DNA of 64,000 nt, taken from the NCBI RefSeq assembly GCF_005862305.2, contig NZ_CP054025.1:62001-126000 (forward strand), given 5' to 3'. The notes under the pieces are model-generated. The model was given only the letters and a program-made list of their open reading frames with translations, did no database searches and was not told the origin of the DNA. This DNA is from Rhizobium indicum. GTDB lineage: Bacteria > Pseudomonadota > Alphaproteobacteria > Rhizobiales > Rhizobiaceae. Below are positions 53,282 to 62,677 of the stretch, piece by piece (within the stretch, counting starts at the first letter, position 1; the number at the start of each line of letters is the position of its first letter). A program made the translations under genes and the position numbers.

Positions 53282-54303
53282 ACGCCGCCCTCCGAAGCGC
53301 CGATGCGCGGGTCGAGTGCGGCATAGACGAGATCGACGAGGAAATTGACCGAGATGACCAGGACGGCGCTGGTGACGATGATGCCCATCAACAACGGCGC
53401 GTCACGGCCGTTGACCGCCTCTTGCGCCAGGCGCCCGAAGCCCGGGATCGCAAAGATGCTCTCGATCACCACGCTGCCGCCGAGCATGGCCGCCGATTGC
53501 AGTCCGAGCATGGTGACGAGCGGTAACAGCGCGTTGCGCGCGACATGGCGCAGCACGATCCGGCTGCGCGACAGACCCTTGGCGCGGGCGAAGAGCACGA
53601 AATCGAGCTTCCAGGCCTCGGCCATGCCGCTACGCATCACCCGCAGAAACAAGGCGAGATAGATCAAGGCGAGTGCGCTCACCGGCAGAACCAGATGATC
53701 GGCGATATCGAGTGCGCGCGAAAATCCTGTCTTTCCCGAAGCGATCGTCTCAACGCCGGCGATCGGAAACCAGCGCAGCTTCACAGAGAAAGCGATGCTC
53801 AGGACCAGGCCGAGCCAGAAACTCGGAATGGCATAGACGATCAGCGAGCCGATCGACAGCAGCCGGTCACGCAGGCTGCCCGGCCGCGCCCCGGCAAGAA
53901 TGCCGAGCGCCGAGCCGAGGCCGAAGGAAAGTGCGGTGGCGCTGCCCATCAGGAGTAGCGTATTGGGCAGGCGTTCGGCAATGAGCGCACCGACCGGGCG
54001 GCCGAAGGCCACCGACCAGCCGAGATCGAAGCGCGCCAGCGAGGAAAGATAAAGCCAGAGGCGAGCGAACATCGATTGGTCGAGGCCGTAGCTCTCGCGC
54101 AGCGACTGCCTAAGTGCGGCATCGCCGCCGCCGATCGAGCCGAGATAGGCGTCGACGGCATCGCCCGAGGCGGATTCAAGCAGAAAAAAGGTGAAGATCA
54201 CCACGATCAGCAGCACCGGAATGCTGCTGATCGCCCTGCGCCTCAGGAGGATGATTGCACGCCTCACGCCGGACAGGGCCTCTGGAAGAGAATTGCCGAC
54301 CAT
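53278..54303 (-). CDS. Peptide-type ABC transporter permease (DppB-like)
   Basis: A 341-residue permease, starting MVGNSLPEALSGVRRAIILL. A long periplasmic segment follows TM1 (LLESASGDAVDAYLGSIGGG), which is usual for DppB proteins, and the coupling loop reads FARAKGLSRSRIVLRHVARN. The start at 54303 lies 4 nt after the binding-protein stop; a 21-codon upstream extension would overlap that gene and is rejected. Confidence 0.9.
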   Translation of the reverse strand: MVGNSLPEALSGVRRAIILLRRRAISSIPVLLIVVIFTFFLLESASGDAVDAYLGSIGGGDAALRQSLRESYGLDQSMFARLWLYLSSLARFDLGWSVAFGRPVGALIAERLPNTLLLMGSATALSFGLGSALGILAGARPGSLRDRLLSIGSLIVYAIPSFWLGLVLSIAFSVKLRWFPIAGVETIASGKTGFSRALDIADHLVLPVSALALIYLALFLRVMRSGMAEAWKLDFVLFARAKGLSRSRIVLRHVARNALLPLVTMLGLQSAAMLGGSVVIESIFAIPGFGRLAQEAVNGRDAPLLMGIIVTSAVLVISVNFLVDLVYAALDPRIGASEGGV

Positions 54304-54307
54304 CCTA

Positions 54308-55930
54308 TCACGATTGCAGCGCCGTATCGCCCCAGTTCGAGACAGCCCAACGCGGATTATCCGCAACGTTGAGCACGCTGTCGCGCGCGACGGTGATGAA
54401 ACCCCATTCCGCGACGTTGATCAGCGGCAGATCGGCTGCGACGAGCTGCTGGAACTTGCGATAGAGATCGGTGCGCGACGCCGTGTCGACGGTCTCGGAG
54501 GCCTGTTTGATGATCTTGTCGAGCTCCGGATTGACGTAGCCGCCCTGATTGGAGAAGGGCACGCCGGCTGGCGTCCCGGACTGGACGAGAATGGTGGTGG
54601 AGATCGCCGGATCACCGCGAAAGACCGGCGGACCGACGGCGAGATCGAAGTCGTGGTCGGTATAGACTGCCTTCTGGTGCGAAGCCGCATCGGCATTGAC
54701 GATTTCCGCATTGATGCCGATCACCGCGAGCGCCTGGCGAAGGTAATCGCCGAACTGCCGGGTCTCGTTGAAATAGGGCGCGGGGCGCAGTTTCAGCGTA
54801 AAGCGGTTACCATCCGGTCCTTGCTTGTATCCTGCCTTGTCGAGAATGTCGTTGGCGGCCGCTGGGTCGAAGGCATAGGTCGCTACATCGGGTGTATAGA
54901 ACTCCGGCGCATTCTTCGGCACCGGGCCGGTCGAGGCGGCGGCATAACCGAGGAAGATCGTGTCGACCACGAATTTCTTGTCGATCGCCTGCGCGATCGC
55001 CTGCCGCACCCTGAGGTCGGCAAGCTCCTTGCGGCGATGATTGATCTCGACGACGAGCTGGTAGGTCAAGGCCTCATAACCCTTGGAAATCACCTTGATG
55101 CCATCGACCTTGGAGATGCGGTCGAGATCGGCGAGCGGCACAGCCGAGAAGGCGGCAAGCTGGATTTCCTCGGCTTCGAGCGCCGAACCCGCTGCTTCGC
55201 GATCGGGCAGCACGCGGAAGATGATCTCGTCGAGTTTCGGCTGCTCCTTGTCCCAGTAATTCTCGTTGCGCGTCAGCCGGTAATATTCGCCGGGTTTGTG
55301 TTCGGCGAACTTGAAGGGACCGGTGCCGATCAGCGTGTTGTTGGCAGGGTTGGTGGCGATGTCGGTGCCGTCGAAAATGTGCTTGGCGACGACGCTAGTG
55401 ACAACAGGCAGGGCGTTGCGGATCAGCTGGAACGGCGTCGGCTTGGAGAAGCGGAAGATGGCGGTGTAATCGTCGGGTGTATCGACGGCTTCGAGATTGG
55501 TGAAGACCAGGCGGCCAAGATTCTGCAGCGGCTTCCAGACGTTGAGCGCCGAGAAGGCGACATCGACCGAGGTAAACGGCTTGCCGTCATGCCAGGTGAC
55601 GCCATCGCGCAGCTTGAAGGTGACGGAGAGGCCGTCATCCGAGCCCTCCCAGGAGGTGGCAAGCCGCGGCGAAAGCCCATCCTTGCCGTCGAACGACGCT
55701 TCGGCGAGCGGCTCGATCACCTTGCTTGCGACGAAGAAGACGCCGTTCGAGGCGACGATGGCGGGATTGAGGTTCTTCGGCTCAGAATCGGCCGCAACGA
55801 TCAGCCGGCCGCCGCCGCCCGGGGTGGTCTGCGCGGTCTGCGCAAGCGCCTGCCGGGCGAGCGCCGTCGAGGCAAGCAGCAGGGCAGTGCCCTTCATCAG
55901 CGTGCGCCTGGAGATAGATGGTACGGTCAT
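54308..55930 (-). CDS. Peptide-type ABC transporter substrate-binding protein (SBP_bac_5)
   Basis: A 540-residue periplasmic binding protein of the DppA/OppA family. The N-terminus MTVPSISRRTLMKGTALLLA carries a twin-arginine motif (SRRTLMKG), so export by the Tat system is likely. The mature part has the family block LATSWEGSDDGLSVTFKLRD. The start follows CAGGAGGGGTC. It heads the peptide-type transporter genes and has its own upstream motif at 55988-56003, shared with the sugar-type binding protein at 60265. The ligand may be a sulfur-containing amino compound rather than a peptide (inference). Confidence 0.9.
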   Translation of the reverse strand: MTVPSISRRTLMKGTALLLASTALARQALAQTAQTTPGGGGRLIVAADSEPKNLNPAIVASNGVFFVASKVIEPLAEASFDGKDGLSPRLATSWEGSDDGLSVTFKLRDGVTWHDGKPFTSVDVAFSALNVWKPLQNLGRLVFTNLEAVDTPDDYTAIFRFSKPTPFQLIRNALPVVTSVVAKHIFDGTDIATNPANNTLIGTGPFKFAEHKPGEYYRLTRNENYWDKEQPKLDEIIFRVLPDREAAGSALEAEEIQLAAFSAVPLADLDRISKVDGIKVISKGYEALTYQLVVEINHRRKELADLRVRQAIAQAIDKKFVVDTIFLGYAAASTGPVPKNAPEFYTPDVATYAFDPAAANDILDKAGYKQGPDGNRFTLKLRPAPYFNETRQFGDYLRQALAVIGINAEIVNADAASHQKAVYTDHDFDLAVGPPVFRGDPAISTTILVQSGTPAGVPFSNQGGYVNPELDKIIKQASETVDTASRTDLYRKFQQLVAADLPLINVAEWGFITVARDSVLNVADNPRWAVSNWGDTALQS

Positions 55931-55987
55931 GACCCCTCCTGGTCGGTGAACAATTCGCCAGACTATATTCGAAGCGAAAAGATCATT

Positions 55988-56003
55988 GCGACGGATATTA
56001 GAT
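55988..56003 (-). promoter_or_regulatory. Shared promoter-proximal motif, copy upstream of SBP_bac_5
   Basis: On the minus strand ATCTAATATCCGTCGC lies 57 nt before the start codon at 55930. It matches ATCTAATAATCCGACGC at 60188-60204 except for one inserted A and one A/T change. The other copy lies 60 nt before its start codon. A common promoter or regulator site is inferred. Confidence 0.55.
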
Positions 56004-56071
56004 TCAAATGCGCAAGCCGGGCGAGATATTTTTCTGCCCTGTGCGCAATTCGCCCGAGCAATCACTGCCGG

Positions 56072-57469
56072 TCAGCCGCCGGCGGCAAGCCTGACCGGTT
56101 CTCCCGCCAGATTACGATAGGCAGCACCCGGATGCGGCGCGACAAGCCGCGGCCCCGCTCCCCCAAGCTTTTCCCGCAACGTTCCCTTGGCGTAGTCGGT
56201 CTTGTAGACGCCGCGCTTTTGCAGTTCCGGCACCAGCAGATCGACGGCATCCTCGAAACTCTCGGGCGTCACGGCATAGGCGAGGTTGAAGCCATCCACA
56301 TCGGTGTCCTCGATCCATTCCTGCATCAGATCGGCGACCGTCTGCGGCGAGCCGACGAAAACAGGGCCGAAACCGCCGATGCCGACCCAATCGGCCATTT
56401 CGCGCACCGTCCATTCCTTGGTGGGATCGATTGTCGTGAAGGTCTCGACAGCCGATTGCACTGCATTGGTATGGCGGTGGCGCAGCACCTCGTCCGGCCC
56501 GAACTGCCCGAAATCGATGCCGGTCCAGCCGGAGATCAGCGTCAGCGCACCCTCGAAGGAGGCGTATTTGCGGTATTCGTTGAACTTCCGCTGTGCTTCG
56601 GCATCGGTCTCGCCGAGGATCACGGTCTGCAGGTTGAAGGCAAGGATTTCGCGCGGGTTGCGGCCGACGCGTTCGGCCGCCTCGCGGACATTGGCGACGT
56701 AGCGCTTCAGCACGGCTTTCGATGGCGACGCGACGAAGATGCACTCGGCATGGGCGGCGGCGAAATCCTTGCCGCGGCTGGAAGCGCCGGCCTGGTAGAG
56801 CACCGGCGTGCGCTGCGGCGAGGGTTCGCTCAAGTGAATGCCGGGCACGTTGAAATGCTTGCCGGAATGGCGGATCGGGTGGACTTTTTCTGGATGGGTG
56901 AAGATGCCGGTTTCCCGGTCGCGGACGACCGCGCCGTCCTCCCAGCTTCCCTCCCAGAGCTTGTAGCAGACCTCGAGATATTCCTCGGCGAGGTCGTATC
57001 GGTCATCATGCTTCGTCTGCGCCGGCTGGCCGATATTGAGCGCGCCGCTGTTCAGGTAGGAGGTGACGATATTCCAGCCGACACGCCCTTTGGTCAGATG
57101 GTCGAGTGTCGAGATGCGGCGGGCGAAGGTGTAGGGATGCTCGAAGGAAAGCGACGCCGTCAGGCCGAAGCCGAGGTGCTCGGTCTCGTAGGCCATGGTG
57201 GGGATCAGCTGCAGCGGATCATTGACCGGCACCTGCGCCGAATGGCGAAGTGCAGCATCGACATTGCCGTTCAGCACATCGTAGACGCCGAGCACGTCGG
57301 CGATGAACAGCCCGTCGAACCTGCCTCGCTCCAGCGTCTTTGCCAGATGCACCCAGTAGTCGAGATCCTTGTAGGTTGAGGACTTGTCGCGCGGATGGCG
57401 CCAGAGCCCCGGCGACTGGTGTCCGACGCAATTCATGTCGAAGGCGTTCAGCCTGATTTCGCGGGTCAT
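56072..57469 (-). CDS. NtaA/SnaA/DszA-family FMN-dependent monooxygenase
   Basis: A 465-residue luciferase-like monooxygenase, paralogous to the protein of 3470-4828. Matching blocks are AFDMNCVGH, STLDHLTKGRVGWNIVTSYL, DLAEEYLEVCYKLWEGSWED and GIHLSEPSPQRTPVLYQAGA. It needs FMNH2 from a separate reductase, none of which lies in this operon; the enzyme at 12-572 could serve. It sits between ABC permease and binding-protein genes, 16 nt after the permease stop. Oxygenolytic release of sulfite (or of an amine) from the imported compound is the inferred role. Confidence 0.88.
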   Translation of the reverse strand: MTREIRLNAFDMNCVGHQSPGLWRHPRDKSSTYKDLDYWVHLAKTLERGRFDGLFIADVLGVYDVLNGNVDAALRHSAQVPVNDPLQLIPTMAYETEHLGFGLTASLSFEHPYTFARRISTLDHLTKGRVGWNIVTSYLNSGALNIGQPAQTKHDDRYDLAEEYLEVCYKLWEGSWEDGAVVRDRETGIFTHPEKVHPIRHSGKHFNVPGIHLSEPSPQRTPVLYQAGASSRGKDFAAAHAECIFVASPSKAVLKRYVANVREAAERVGRNPREILAFNLQTVILGETDAEAQRKFNEYRKYASFEGALTLISGWTGIDFGQFGPDEVLRHRHTNAVQSAVETFTTIDPTKEWTVREMADWVGIGGFGPVFVGSPQTVADLMQEWIEDTDVDGFNLAYAVTPESFEDAVDLLVPELQKRGVYKTDYAKGTLREKLGGAGPRLVAPHPGAAYRNLAGEPVRLAAGG

Positions 57470-57485
57470 GTTTTCTTCCTTGGAA

Positions 57486-58547
57486 TTAGGGATTGCTGCG
57501 GCCGAGGCCGTAGGTCAACGCCAACGCGCCGACGAGCACGGCGCCCTTGACGAAATCCTGTGTGTAATAAGGGGCGTTCAGCATGGTGAGGCCATTGAGC
57601 AGCACACCGACGAAGACGGCGCCGGCAATGGTGCCGAGCACGTTTGGGCGGCGCAGGTTGAAGACGGCAAAGCCGATCAACGCGGCAGCGACCGAATCCA
57701 TCAGCAGCGAACCGCCGGAGGAAAGGTCGCCGCGCCCGACGCGGGCGGCGATGACAATGCCGCCGAGCGATGCCAGCGTGCCCGATAGGACATAGGCGAG
57801 CGTCTTCAGCCGCACCGTCGACGCGCCGGCAAGCCGGGTGGCGACCTCGTTGCCGCCGGTCGCAAACAGCAGCCGACCGATGCGGGTGCGCTCGGTGAGG
57901 ATGAAGAGCCCGATGGCGACCGCCGCCATCAGCACGACGGAAACGGGCAGAGTGCCGAGGATGCTGTAGCGGCCGATCAGCAAAAAGGCCGGATCGTAGG
58001 CGCCAGCCGCCTTCGATCCGTCGGGCAGGGTGAGGCCGGCCGAAATCGACCGGCCGGCGGTCGGGATCAGTTGCAGGCCGGAAAGCAAAAACATCATCGC
58101 CAGCGTCGCCAGGAGATCCGGCACCTTCAAGCGGACGATGAGGAAGGCGTTGACGAGACCGACCAGAGCGCCGAAGGCGAGCACCAGCGGCACCGTCGCA
58201 TAGGCATCAAGGCCCCAGACGATCATCGCGTAGCTCGCCGCCATCACGCTGGATGCGGCGACCGCGCCGATCGACAGGTCGAAACCGCCGACAGCCAGCG
58301 TGACGGTGACGCCGGCGCCGAGAATGGCGACGACGGACACCGCCTGCAGGATGCTCATCAGATTGGCGATATTGATGAAGGCGGGTTGGGCAATGGTGAA
58401 GCCGACGATGAGCAGCGCCAGCAGGATGAACACCGCGCCCGCCCGCAGGAACGCACCGAGGGCGGCGAGACGGCCGTTATCGGCTTGCGGCGATGCCCTC
58501 GGCCGGACGCTTGCCTGTGGAAGAGTGTCGTCGTCGATCGTCGTCAT
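57486..58547 (-). CDS. Ribose-type (CUT2) ABC transporter permease
   Basis: A 353-residue RbsC-like permease with eight to ten hydrophobic segments. The signature stretch GGFDLSIGAVAASSVMAASY (about 86-105) and the cytoplasmic loop NEVATRLAGASTVRLKTLAY are typical. It begins with a polar leader MTTIDDDTLPQASVRPRASP. It overlaps the ATPase gene by 4 nt. The binding protein (60265) is divergently encoded on the other strand. Confidence 0.9.
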   Translation of the reverse strand: MTTIDDDTLPQASVRPRASPQADNGRLAALGAFLRAGAVFILLALLIVGFTIAQPAFINIANLMSILQAVSVVAILGAGVTVTLAVGGFDLSIGAVAASSVMAASYAMIVWGLDAYATVPLVLAFGALVGLVNAFLIVRLKVPDLLATLAMMFLLSGLQLIPTAGRSISAGLTLPDGSKAAGAYDPAFLLIGRYSILGTLPVSVVLMAAVAIGLFILTERTRIGRLLFATGGNEVATRLAGASTVRLKTLAYVLSGTLASLGGIVIAARVGRGDLSSGGSLLMDSVAAALIGFAVFNLRRPNVLGTIAGAVFVGVLLNGLTMLNAPYYTQDFVKGAVLVGALALTYGLGRSNP

Positions 58548-60028
58548 GCGGATATTCCCTGGATAGCGGAGGCAAGAGCGGCCCCGTCTGCCGCGGGCCT
58601 CAGCACGTGGCGGTCGATGACGAGGATGCGGTCGGCGACCTCATAGGCCTCCTCAGGATCGGAGGTCGCGATCAGCGTCGCCCGGTCGGTGCGGGCGCGG
58701 ATTGCCCGGATGATGTCATGCCGGGCGCCGACGTCGACGCCCTGGAAAGGTTCGTCGAGCAGCAGCAGCCGGCTTGGTTCTGCCTCCCAGCGGGCGATCA
58801 CCGCCTTCTGCTGGTTGCCGCCGGACAGCGACCAGACCGAGGCGAGCGGACCCGCGGCCTTGATGCCGAGACGGGTGATTGCCTGCTCGGCCTCGCGGCG
58901 CTCACGGCCGCCGACAAGGAAACCGTGCGGATACCATTTGCCAAGATGCGGCAGGCTGATCGTCGCCGACAGCGAATGGCCGGGCCATGCCGGTGGCATC
59001 AGCGAGGAACGATGACGGTCTTCGGCCGCCATCGCCACGCCTGATGCAATCGCTTCGGCCGGACCTTTCGGCCGGTAGGGCCGGCCACCGAGGAACATCG
59101 TGCCGCCGGCAAGCGCCGTCACCCCGAAGATCGCCTGGAGCAACCGGCTCTTGCCGGCGCCGAGCACACCGGTCACCGCCACCACCTCGCCCTCATGCAA
59201 TGACAGATCGAAGGAGGCGGCCCCAGAGAGCAGACTGATATCGCGCATCTCGAAAATCACTGGTCCGGTCGCGGGCCGCGCATCCGGCCGGGCCGCATCC
59301 AGTCTGCGGCCGATCATCGTCTCGATGGCGCTCGAAAAATCGATCGGCCGCGCGAAGGTACCGACGACGCGGCCACCGCGCATGACGAGCGCGCGGTCGG
59401 CTATGGCTTCGAGATCGGCGGTGCGGTGCGAGATATAGAGGATCGCCAGTCCGCGCTTGCGAAGCCTCAGCAGAATATCGAAGAGGCGGCGGCTTTCCTC
59501 TCCGGAAAGGCTTGCCGTCGGCTCATCGAGGATGAGGAGGTCGGCGCGGTTGGCAAGCGCCCGGGCGATCGCCACCAGTTGCCGATCGGCGCTGGCGAGG
59601 TCGCCGAAATCACGGTCCAGCGGCAGGGTGAAGCCGGCGGCATCGAGCATTGTCTGGGCGGCACGGCGGATGCCGGCGCGCGAGACGAAGAAGGGTGTGC
59701 TGCGATCGGCAAATCGGTTGAGCAGCAGGGCATCGGCAACAGTCAGACCGGCCGCGCCGACGAGATCCGTCGACTGATGCACCGTGACGACACCGGCCCT
59801 TGCCGCTTCGGCCGGGCTACGCGGCGCAAAGGCGCGGCCATCGAGGCTGACCATGCCGCCATCGGCCGGAAGCACGCCGGAAAGAATCTTGACCAGCGTC
59901 GATTTGCCTGCGCCGTTTGCGCCCATCAGCGCCACGATCTCGCCGCGTTCCATAGAAAAATCAGCGCCGGAAAGCGCCCGCGTCGACCCGAAACTGCGGG
60001 TGATATTTTCAATGTGAAGAAGCGGCAT
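58544..60028 (-). CDS. Ribose-type (CUT2) ABC transporter ATP-binding protein, two ATPase domains
   Basis: A 494-residue RbsA-like protein with two fused ATPase cassettes. The first is complete (Walker A GANGAGKST, Walker B LLILDEPTASLSGEE). The second has the degenerate Walker A GVLGAGKSR and signature LSGGNQQK, as usual for RbsA. The start is MPLLHIENITRSFGSTRALS; a longer frame upstream lies in the divergent promoter region. It energises the CUT2 permease downstream. CUT2 systems usually carry pentoses, inositols or AI-2, so its place beside sulfur-type flavoenzymes is unusual. Confidence 0.9.
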   Translation of the reverse strand: MPLLHIENITRSFGSTRALSGADFSMERGEIVALMGANGAGKSTLVKILSGVLPADGGMVSLDGRAFAPRSPAEAARAGVVTVHQSTDLVGAAGLTVADALLLNRFADRSTPFFVSRAGIRRAAQTMLDAAGFTLPLDRDFGDLASADRQLVAIARALANRADLLILDEPTASLSGEESRRLFDILLRLRKRGLAILYISHRTADLEAIADRALVMRGGRVVGTFARPIDFSSAIETMIGRRLDAARPDARPATGPVIFEMRDISLLSGAASFDLSLHEGEVVAVTGVLGAGKSRLLQAIFGVTALAGGTMFLGGRPYRPKGPAEAIASGVAMAAEDRHRSSLMPPAWPGHSLSATISLPHLGKWYPHGFLVGGRERREAEQAITRLGIKAAGPLASVWSLSGGNQQKAVIARWEAEPSRLLLLDEPFQGVDVGARHDIIRAIRARTDRATLIATSDPEEAYEVADRILVIDRHVLRPAADGAALASAIQGISA

Positions 60029-60187
60029 CGATAAAGGTCCGGGACTGCAATCGAAGCCGGAGTGTGCCCTGTCCGGGCGGTCGAACTCCAGGCACGGCTT
60101 TCCCCGGCGAACTGCCCTCGGGAAACAAAGAATCTCCCACAGCCCATAAAATCGGATCATTTACTCTACTAAAAACATAGAGATTAT

Positions 60188-60204
60188 ATCTAATAATCCG
60201 ACGC
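60188..60204 (+). promoter_or_regulatory. Shared promoter-proximal motif, copy upstream of the CUT2 binding protein
   Basis: ATCTAATAATCCGACGC in an AT-rich divergent intergenic region, 60 nt before the start codon at 60265. It corresponds to ATCTAATATCCGTCGC at 55988-56003 on the minus strand, at almost the same distance from another binding-protein gene. Confidence 0.55.
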
Positions 60205-60264
60205 GTCGCAGGGGCTTCCAGACCTGTCAGACGACGCCCCCGATTTGCTAGAAGGAACGCGACG

Positions 60265-61311
60265 ATGAAATCCCTCGCACGGCTCGCACTGTCTGCCGCC
60301 GTCATTCCGTTCATTTTCATTCAAGGCGCAAAAGCCGACGGTCTGTCCGGTGCTCCTGCCCCTTTCGACAAGGGCGGCGTCAAAGTAGCGCTGATCAGCT
60401 ACATCTCGGCCGGCGATTTCTTCCAGGCCTACCAGGCAGGGGCTGAAGCCCAGGCCAAGGCGCTGGATATCGACCTGCGCATCTTCCCCGGCCGGCAGGA
60501 TGCCGCCGAGCAGCGCGAACAGATCCTCCAGGCGATCAATCTCGGCGTCTCCGGCATCGTCATCGATCACGGCCTACCGGAATCGCTCGGCGACGTCGTG
60601 CAGCAGGCGCTCGACAAGGGCATCAAGGTCGTGGCCTTCGACGTCAACCTCAACAACCCCAAGATTCCGCAGGTGGAGCAGAGCGATCACGAACTCGCGT
60701 CACTGGCGCTCGAACAGGTGGTGAAGGACAACGGCAACAGCTTCAACGCCGGCTATGTCTATGTCGCGGGCTTTGCGCCGCTCGACCGCCGCAACGAGGT
60801 CTGGGACAAGTTCAAGTCGGACAATAAAGGCGTGATCGAAAAGGCTCGCTTCGGCAATGTCAGCGACACGACGGCGACTTCGACTGCCGATCAAGCGAAG
60901 GCCGTGCTCACTGCCAATCCCGATATATCGGTCATCTTCGCCCCCTATGACGAATTCGCCCGCGGCGTGAAGCTCGCCGCCAATGATCTCGGCATAGCAA
61001 GCAAGCTCAAGATCTATTCGGCCGATGTTTCGACGGCCGATATCCAGGAAATCACCGAGGAAGGCAGCCCTTGGGTCGCAACCGTCGCGACCAATCCTGC
61101 CGTCGTCGGCGCCGTCTCCATTCGCGCCGCCGCACTCAAAATCGCCGGGCAGACGGTTCCCCACCAAATTACCGTGAAGCCGACGCTTCTGACGCAGGAG
61201 AGCCTGCGTGCGGCCGGCGTCAAGACGATCGAGGAACTGGCCGAAAAGATCCCGGCCTTCAGCACGAGCGATGCGGCGACCGCCAGCTGGATCCCGGACA
61301 AGCTGTTCTGA
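60265..61311 (+). CDS. Ribose-type (CUT2) ABC transporter substrate-binding protein
   Basis: A 348-residue periplasmic binding protein. Signal peptide MKSLARLALSAAVIPFIFIQ is cleaved near GAKA|DG. The RbsB-like fold is shown by VKVALISYISAGDFFQAYQA and by the GVSGIVIDHG and VVAFDVNLNN loops. The start follows AGAAGGAACGCG. It is divergent from its ATPase and permease genes and is followed by a DszC-like flavoprotein gene. That pairing suggests a sulfur-containing ligand, perhaps a sulfated or sulfonated sugar or polyol (inference). Confidence 0.9.
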   Translation: MKSLARLALSAAVIPFIFIQGAKADGLSGAPAPFDKGGVKVALISYISAGDFFQAYQAGAEAQAKALDIDLRIFPGRQDAAEQREQILQAINLGVSGIVIDHGLPESLGDVVQQALDKGIKVVAFDVNLNNPKIPQVEQSDHELASLALEQVVKDNGNSFNAGYVYVAGFAPLDRRNEVWDKFKSDNKGVIEKARFGNVSDTTATSTADQAKAVLTANPDISVIFAPYDEFARGVKLAANDLGIASKLKIYSADVSTADIQEITEEGSPWVATVATNPAVVGAVSIRAAALKIAGQTVPHQITVKPTLLTQESLRAAGVKTIEELAEKIPAFSTSDAATASWIPDKLF

Positions 61312-61330
61312 GAGCTCGCACTTCGATCCT

Positions 61331-61368
61331 TCCGGCGGAAGCGTGCGGCTCCCGCCGGATCATCTTTT
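61331..61368 (+). terminator. Hairpin with U tract between the CUT2 binding protein and DszC-like gene
   Basis: Perfect 8-bp stem TCCGGCGG / CCGCCGGA around a 13-nt loop, then TCATCTTTTT. It probably attenuates read-through into the flavoprotein gene. Confidence 0.75.
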
Positions 61369-61389
61369 TGGAGAATTGGAGTTCCGCCC

Positions 61390-62598
61390 ATGAGCCAATC
61401 CAATGTCATCTTCGCCGCCAGCCGCAACCCGACGCGCGAAGACCTCTTTGCCCGTGCCGAGGAGATCTCTGCCGACCTGTCGCGGCGTGCCGCAGACCTC
61501 GACCGCGAAGGCCGTCCGCCGCTCGCCGAGATCGTCAAATTGAAGAATGCCGGGCTGCTCAATGCGCTGCATCCCACGCAAATCGGCGGCGGCGGCCTCG
61601 ATTGGGTCGACGGGCTGAAACTGGTGCGTATCCTCGCCCGCGGCGAAAGCTCGATCGGCCAGCTGCTCGGCTACCACTATGTTAACAGCCAGTACATCTA
61701 TTGGGCGCTCGACCCCGCACGCGCCCATGCGCTGGGCAACGAGACGGTAGCGAAGAACCTCTATTGGGGCGCGGCGGTCAATCCGCGCGATCCCGGACTG
61801 GTGCTCACCCGTCGCGGCAACGGTTATGTGTTGAACGGACGCAAGTCCTTCTCCACGGCGGCGCGGGTCTCCGACTATATCAATGCCAATGCGGCGCTCG
61901 ACGACAAGATCGCCGGCTTCGCCGTGCCGACCAATCGTCAAGGTTACGTCGCCAATGACGACTGGGACAATATAGGCCAGCGCCTGTCCGACAGCGGCAG
62001 CGTCGAATTTCATGATTTCCCCGTTTACGAGGAAGATTTCGTCGGCGCGCCGGCTGCACCCGATGTGGCGCCACCGGTGCTTTCGACCTTCAATACGCCG
62101 TTCATCCAGCTGGTCTTCGTCAACTTTTATCTCGGCACCGCGGAAGGCGCGCTGCAGGCGGCCGTCGATTACGTCCGCAACACGACCCGGCCATGGATCA
62201 CCTCGGGTGTCGAGCGGGCGGCGGATGATCCTTATATCCTCGAACGCGTCGGCGAATTCACCGCCGCGCTGAAGGCCTCGGCGGCCCTTGCCGACAATGC
62301 GGCAGCCGCCGTGCAGGCGGGCCTTGCCCGCGGCCGCGACGTCACCGCGCGTGAGCGCGGCGAGGCAGCAGCGGAAGCCTATGCCGCCAAGGTCCACGCC
62401 ACCCATGTCTCGCTCGACATCACCTCGCGCGTCTTCGAGCTGACGGGCGCGCGCTCGACGGCCGACAAATACCGTTTCGACCGGTTCTGGCGCAATGTCC
62501 GCACCCATACGCTGCACGATCCCGTCTTCTACAAGGCGAAGGAAGTCGGTGAATTCGTGCTGAACGACAAGATACCGGAGGTCAGCCTCTATAGCTGA
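61390..62598 (+). CDS. DszC/SfnB-like acyl-CoA-dehydrogenase-fold flavin monooxygenase
   Basis: A 402-residue protein with the acyl-CoA dehydrogenase fold but in the branch of DszC and SfnB, flavin-dependent oxygenases or oxidoreductases acting on sulfur compounds. Visible features are the substrate/flavin loop GYVLNGRKSFSTAARVSDYI (about 140-159), the central DDWDNIGQRLSDSGSVEF block, and the C-terminal RFWRNVRTHTLHDPVFYKAK that typifies this branch. It follows the CUT2 binding protein. It is convergent with a paralogue at 62678-63895 across a strong terminator. Together with the DszA-type enzyme it could form a two-step oxygenation route. Confidence 0.87.
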   Translation: MSQSNVIFAASRNPTREDLFARAEEISADLSRRAADLDREGRPPLAEIVKLKNAGLLNALHPTQIGGGGLDWVDGLKLVRILARGESSIGQLLGYHYVNSQYIYWALDPARAHALGNETVAKNLYWGAAVNPRDPGLVLTRRGNGYVLNGRKSFSTAARVSDYINANAALDDKIAGFAVPTNRQGYVANDDWDNIGQRLSDSGSVEFHDFPVYEEDFVGAPAAPDVAPPVLSTFNTPFIQLVFVNFYLGTAEGALQAAVDYVRNTTRPWITSGVERAADDPYILERVGEFTAALKASAALADNAAAAVQAGLARGRDVTARERGEAAAEAYAAKVHATHVSLDITSRVFELTGARSTADKYRFDRFWRNVRTHTLHDPVFYKAKEVGEFVLNDKIPEVSLYS

Positions 62599-62622
62599 GG
62601 CGGCCATCTTTCATCGAAAGCA

Positions 62623-62656
62623 AAAACCCCACTGCCGGCACCGGCGGTGGGGTTTT
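62623..62656. terminator. Bidirectional terminator between convergent flavoprotein genes
   Basis: AAAACCCCAC / GTGGGGTTTT arms enclose TGCCGGCACCGGCG, which also pairs. A-rich and T-rich flanks on both sides give a U run in each direction. Confidence 0.9.
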
Positions 62657-62677
62657 CGGTTGGAAGACGGGGAGATT

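Noticed and set aside
54191..57379. A 1062-codon open frame on the plus strand
   Set aside because: It is antisense to a binding-protein gene and a DszA-type gene with clear family motifs, and its translation has no recognisable domain. It is a GC-rich coding shadow.
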